Positions 60,061 through 64,000 of a stretch of 64,000 nt of DNA are shown here, piece by piece. Both the position numbers and the translations under genes were made by a program. Each line of letters opens with the position of its first letter. Positions within the stretch are counted from its first letter, which is position 1. Origin of the DNA: Calvatia gigantea. Taxonomy: Eukaryota; Basidiomycota; Agaricomycetes; Agaricales; Lycoperdaceae. The stretch covers positions 992,001 through 1,056,000 of the forward strand of contig JACAAK010000003.1 in assembly GCA_025093985.1 (NCBI GenBank), given 5' to 3'. The notes under the pieces are model-generated. The model had not been told where the DNA came from and did no database searches. It worked only from the letters and a program-made list of their open reading frames with translations.

Positions 60061-60111
60061 CCTCCAAACTTAGAGAGGAGACTCAGGTTACCATATCCTT
60101 CCACTATCTCA

Positions 60112-62173
60112 ATGGCCGCCACTGCAAGTCGTGCACTCAACGGATGGCATCCTGGAGAAGTCGCAGTGCAAAGTATCATGGGCCTGCCTGCGAGGGTTGA
60201 CATATCTGCTATTGTTAACCATCTTCCGGACCAACATCGCTTGTTCCATTCAACTCGTCTGCCGTTCCTCCCAGTGACAACGCTTGATGAGCACGGACGT
60301 CCTTGGGTTTCCATCCTCACATCCAAGGAAGGAAAACCCCAGTTCATAACCAGTCCCACATCGACAAAGCTTCAGATCCGCGCACATACCGGTGATAGTG
60401 ATCCTATCATCCACAACCTCACCGACGTCCGCGGGCGATTTTCAGCTCAGAAAGCGCTCATCTCTGCCATCGGAATCGAACTGTCGACTAGGAGAAGGAA
60501 CAAGTTCGCTGGGCATGTCGCAGATGCGACGCTGGACGACAAAACCCTCACGTTAGATCTCAATGTCAATCAAGCGCTCGGGTATGTTTGTTTCTGCAAT
60601 CTTCGATCATATCCGATGATGATTCATCCTCCCGCAGTTTATGTCCTAAATACATTAACGTGCGCAAGTTAGAACCTTACCTACACGCAGCTCCCCAAAC
60701 AACCTATGAGAGAAGGAACTACAATCCGATGAACGTTTACCTCAGGACGTCATTGACTTCATTAACAATGCGGATACCGCATACATCGGCACATCCTACG
60801 TCGCACGTCCAGAAGATGAAGAAAAACTCCCGTCACATGTGGGTACAAATCATCGAGGAGGCAGACCCGGGTTTGTCCGCGTAAGACCAGCTGATGGTCG
60901 AACTCTGGTGCTTCCTAATTATAATGGTAAGCACCACCCCCAAACCGATCGAAGCTCTGCGAGACGTATGTAATTTTAGGCAATCGACTGTTGAACTCTA
61001 TGGGCAATATCCAAGTTACTCCCCTAGCTGCTCTTGCTTTCCCTTCGTTTACCGATGGCTCCATTTTGTATGTCACTGGCGACGCCCAGAACCTCTTCGG
61101 CAAACCCGCTCGCGCAATCATGCCGGATTCTAACGTTGTTGTAACTATCCGAGTCACGGGGTATATTTTTGTCCGAAACACCTTACCGCTCAGGCAAGCT
61201 CCAAATTCCACTGTCGGTCGGAGCCCCTATTGTCCTCCTGTCCGCTACCTTGGCAGAAGAAACCCCTCCTGAAGACCGTTACGATGACATCGCCCTCACT
61301 TTCAAGAGTGCGAGGATCCACACCGATACCCTTTGCACCTTTACACTCGAGGCTTCTCGGCCCGTTGATATCCCGCCAAGTCACAATGCTGTTTTGGATT
61401 TAAAGCACCTCGTCCACGTAAAATCGCACGAAATCATCGACTGGATTGAGGGACCGGACGCCGAAAACGATGAGTGTGTCCGGACATGGACTGTGTCTAT
61501 CTATCCGACAGAGGAGAACCCCCGGCGCTTCAGCATCACTGTTCGCCAAATCAAAGACGGCTTGGTAACTCCCATCATGTATCGGATCGTGCACAAGGTT
61601 TCCGATGGTCGGGGCTATAACCAAGAAATTCCCCTTTCACACCTCAATATCACAGCCCGCCTTCGAGGAATTGGTGGAGACCTGCCAGTTCCCCATCCTA
61701 TTCCCAGCTGTGACGGCGGGAGACGCTTACTTTGGGTAGCTGGTGGAATTGGAATAACGCCGTTCCTCGGTTTATCTCGTTACGTGGGTGGCTGGGTAGC
61801 GGCTGGTGTTGCATCCTGGGATATCATATTGGTCCTGTCTACCAAAGAGCCCGAAACGATCCTAATGCTCATCACTGAAGCCTTCCAAGCGGCGAAGGGC
61901 ACACCACAGGCGGCAGATTTCTCGTATTCGTTGTACCTCTTCACTCAATGCCCGGAGACGGTCGTAGTTCCCGAGTCATGGCCATCGACGATCAAACTGC
62001 ACCTTCGATCAGGTCGCCTCCCGAATGATGGAAGTTTGTTCTCAGAGTTTAAGGCTAAGGAGAGGGAACCGCATGTCTGCGGACCCCTCCCTTTCATTAC
62101 AAACGCTATGGAGGGTATGAAGAACGCTGGTGTCGACCCGGAGAAAGTTATACGCGAGCGTTTCACGTATTGA
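60112..62173 (+). CDS. PNPOx-like FMN-binding / ferredoxin-reductase-type fusion oxidoreductase
   Basis: The N-terminal half resembles the pyridoxamine-phosphate-oxidase-like flavin-binding fold (RLPFLPVTTLDEHGRPWVSI, FITSPTSTKLQI, CPKYINVRKLEPYL, FINNADTAYIGTSYVARPED, GGRPGFVRVRPADGRTL, VTPLAALAFPSF, ILYVTGDAQNLFG). The C-terminal half is an FAD/NAD(P)-binding ferredoxin-reductase-type module. It has SHLNITARLRGIGGDLPVPH, the nicotinamide-site motif LLWVAGGIGITPFLGLSRY and a final HVCGPLPFITNAMEGMK. The stop is at 62173. No 2Fe-2S ferredoxin domain follows, unlike bacterial relatives that carry one. Introns lie at about 60582-60638 and 60925-60978. Two frame breaks occur: one base missing near 60724-60729 and one extra near 61248-61250. 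Likely a soluble NAD(P)H:flavin-dependent oxidoreductase; substrate unknown. Confidence 0.8.
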
Positions 62174-63401
62174 TTTGTGACATAACTTGAGTTTGCTGTT
62201 TCGGCAAATCTTATTAGACTGTAATTTAGTAAGTAGGGCAAATGAAGCGTGTGGCAGGATGTGGTGGGTTGGTGACTTACTGTAGGAATAGCAATACGGC
62301 TGCCGTGGGAATAATTGGTAAAACACTCATCTAAGTAGCATTCGCGGGGTATCGTTTACTTGAGCCTCTACCATCATCTAGTTGACTCCGTCAGCAATGG
62401 CGTAACCCTTTATCTCATGGTTGATGACACCCGGGCCCTTCGCACTCATAGTGAACTTCCTTACCTTATACCACGCAATTATTCGCCTCGCATAGTAAGC
62501 CTAATACAGCCCAGCCGCCTCTTTATAGTTCCACCTGTATATACATAATACCTTTTGCTTATATTCCAAGAACAGCGAAGGACAACATGTACGATGTTAT
62601 GTAAAGGAAAATTTGCACTTGAAAAAGAGCTCGTGCGACCAATGGAGGCACTGTGTACAGGCTTGAAAATACCATGATTGGTTATTGGAGACAACTGAGA
62701 ACACAGTCAAGGCGAGGGCACACAACGGGCGCATTTGCGTGTGAATAATTAGATGGAAAAACACTGGGAAGCGAAGATCTGAATCAGGGAAGCATATACC
62801 ACCGCGTCTCACGGCTTGTTAAGTAGACTCAACGCCGCTCTAACTGGGCCTTAAGCCTGAACCACGTCTTAATACTAATCTGCTTATTATGATGAGGAAA
62901 ATTTGAAACGCGGAGCCCACCATCACCGCAGACCACGGGAAAAAAAAAAGTATAAGTCTGTGTTGGTGGATCTTATCTTATCTCTCGGTGCGAACTCGCC
63001 CTCAAACCAAGTCTGTGTCATGTACGTAATGCTCAACATCAGCTACAGAGACTCTGCTTCAAGTCTGGGCGCACAAGCACCCCTTTCATATAGCTTCGCA
63101 GGTCGGAATATGTCCTGGTATTTCCCAGAAGATCTTTGGATCTTACATAAAAAGTATTTTGGGAACCAAAATAAAGCACCAGCAAGAATTTGAGCCTGTC
63201 TGGCGAACGGACAACTTTCCTGATTACGGGGTCAACTCGATATGAACATTCAAACAATGAGATAGTTAACGCCATGTATCGAAGAATAGATTCGCCGTAA
63301 AAGTCTATGAATACTTCGGACGCAATATGACATTATAAGCTAGAGAGGCGTAATTAACTGAACAAAGTATAGGGGTATCCGGACGAGGCCTGGCGACTCG
63401 T
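62174..63401. other. Intergenic, no gene recognised
   Basis: Between the 3' ends of two converging genes. Only short frames and an A run at 62941-62949 are seen. Confidence 0.4.
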
Positions 63402-64000
63402 TTAGAGTTTGACTTTGACACCTTCTGCGATCCTCTGCCCGAGAGTGGCGTTAACGTGCGCAAATATCCTAACTTGCTTCTCGCGAATCGCTTGGTTGGT
63501 GGCCAAACCCAAATGTCCGATGACATTGGATATGAGATGTTCTTGGTCCGTGTGGGAGAGCTTGTTCCACTGTCACGGCATATATCAGCCGCAATACAAG
63601 GACATGAACCAAGAAATACATACGAAAATACGGGGTTGGTCGAAATCGATCTCGCTGGGGACACTGACGTACTTGACGGCTCCTCCAGTCCAGATAGTAT
63701 GGTTATCGTCATTGTAGGGACGAGTGATGAGTTTCAATGCGTCCTGTGTCGAAGCGAAGACCGGACGGCTTCCCTGGTTGTCAAATGACATAGCACCATC
63801 ACGAGTGAAGGTTGCTTGAGCGAGGGTTAGAAGTAATTTCAGCGTAAAGGGTCCGGAAACACTTACCAACGGGGTTTAAGGGGCAGTTCACTGGCAGTTG
63901 CTTATAGTTGACACCAATGCGGGCGCGTGCGGCATCTGGATACATCGGTTCAATGGTCTGAAGATTGATCAAGTTTATTGCTTACCTGCATAGGCGAACA
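63402..64000 (-). CDS. Second heme catalase, 3' part (runs off the right edge)
   Basis: Minus-strand exons from the right edge read [20 protein letters not shown] (region after the heme-ligand Tyr), [58 protein letters not shown] and IFAHVNATLGQRIAEGVKV. The stop is at 63402 (VKL then TAA). The introns lie at the same places as in the catalase gene at 46.8-49.3 kb, and the residues are very similar, so the two are paralogues. They are in opposite orientation, about 14 kb apart. The 5' part lies outside the window, so start, signal peptide and active-site His cannot be checked. Confidence 0.9.

Larger units (their letters stand above)
58775..60111. other. Divergent intergenic region
   Basis: No gene is recognised between the PH-CRIB gene and the flavin reductase gene. 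It contains a cluster of ATGCAT/CATGAT words (59306-59330) and the TATA element of the downstream gene. Confidence 0.4.

Noticed and set aside
1261..61250. Genome-wide programmed +1 frameshifting as the cause of the frame breaks
   Set aside because: The break sites share no slippery motif, both +1 and -1 cases occur, and one lies at a splice donor; sequence error is the simpler explanation.
1..64000. CRISPR array, bacterial operons, rRNA or prophage
   Set aside because: No regularly spaced repeats, no ribosome-binding-site-led gene strings, and spliceosomal introns throughout; the window is eukaryotic.

Overview
This window comes from a filamentous basidiomycete fungus, most likely an Agaricomycete. 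Every recognisable gene is split by many short GT-AG introns of about 45-80 nt. Intergenic spaces are short, and the gene families are fungal: NACHT-type NLRs, secreted serine carboxypeptidases, GH47 mannosidase, a GPI-type alpha-amylase and secreted catalases. I cannot name the species.

Layout. 0.5-2.5 kb: a NACHT NTPase gene (-). 3.1-3.8 kb: a divergent Ubc13-like E2 (-). 4.7-10.1 kb: a WDR59/Sea3 (Mtc5) homologue of the GATOR2/SEACAT complex (-). 10.9-12.6 kb: a NACHT pseudogene (-). 12.8-22.1 kb: three tandem serine carboxypeptidase units (+), with a LINE remnant inserted behind the first. 22.5-24.2 kb: a NACHT pseudogene (-). 25.6-28.1 kb: a PSP1-domain protein (+). 29.4-36.6 kb: a NACHT cluster with one intact gene (+), one with a single frame break (+) and one decayed copy (-). 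38.1-40.7 kb: GH47 alpha-1,2-mannosidase (-). 42.5-43.5 kb: YqcI/YcgG-family protein (+). 44.9-45.7 kb: glutathione S-transferase (+). 46.8-49.3 kb: secreted catalase (+). 51.6-53.8 kb: glutamyl-tRNA synthetase, probably mitochondrial (-). 54.2-56.4 kb: alpha-amylase (+). 57.1-58.8 kb: a kinase-less protein with two PH-CRIB modules (-). 60.1-62.2 kb: a flavin reductase fusion (+). 63.4-64.0 kb: the 3' part of a second catalase (-).

How it fits together. The housekeeping genes are interspersed with two lineage-specific expansions. One is the NACHT family (six members, three clearly dead). The other is the carboxypeptidase triplet. Four of the NACHT copies carry a short related motif near the N terminus, and a fifth carries a diverged form, in place of a recognisable effector domain. 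The remaining genes look functionally independent: TORC1 signalling, glycan trimming, oxidative stress, starch degradation and organellar translation.

Main caution. Nearly every conserved gene is broken by one or two single-base indels, mostly +1, at places where the protein is otherwise continuous and conserved. I count about 20. This looks like consensus sequence error more than biology, so a single frameshift should not be read as pseudogenisation here. The exon structures were spliced by eye from frame continuity and GT-AG signals.
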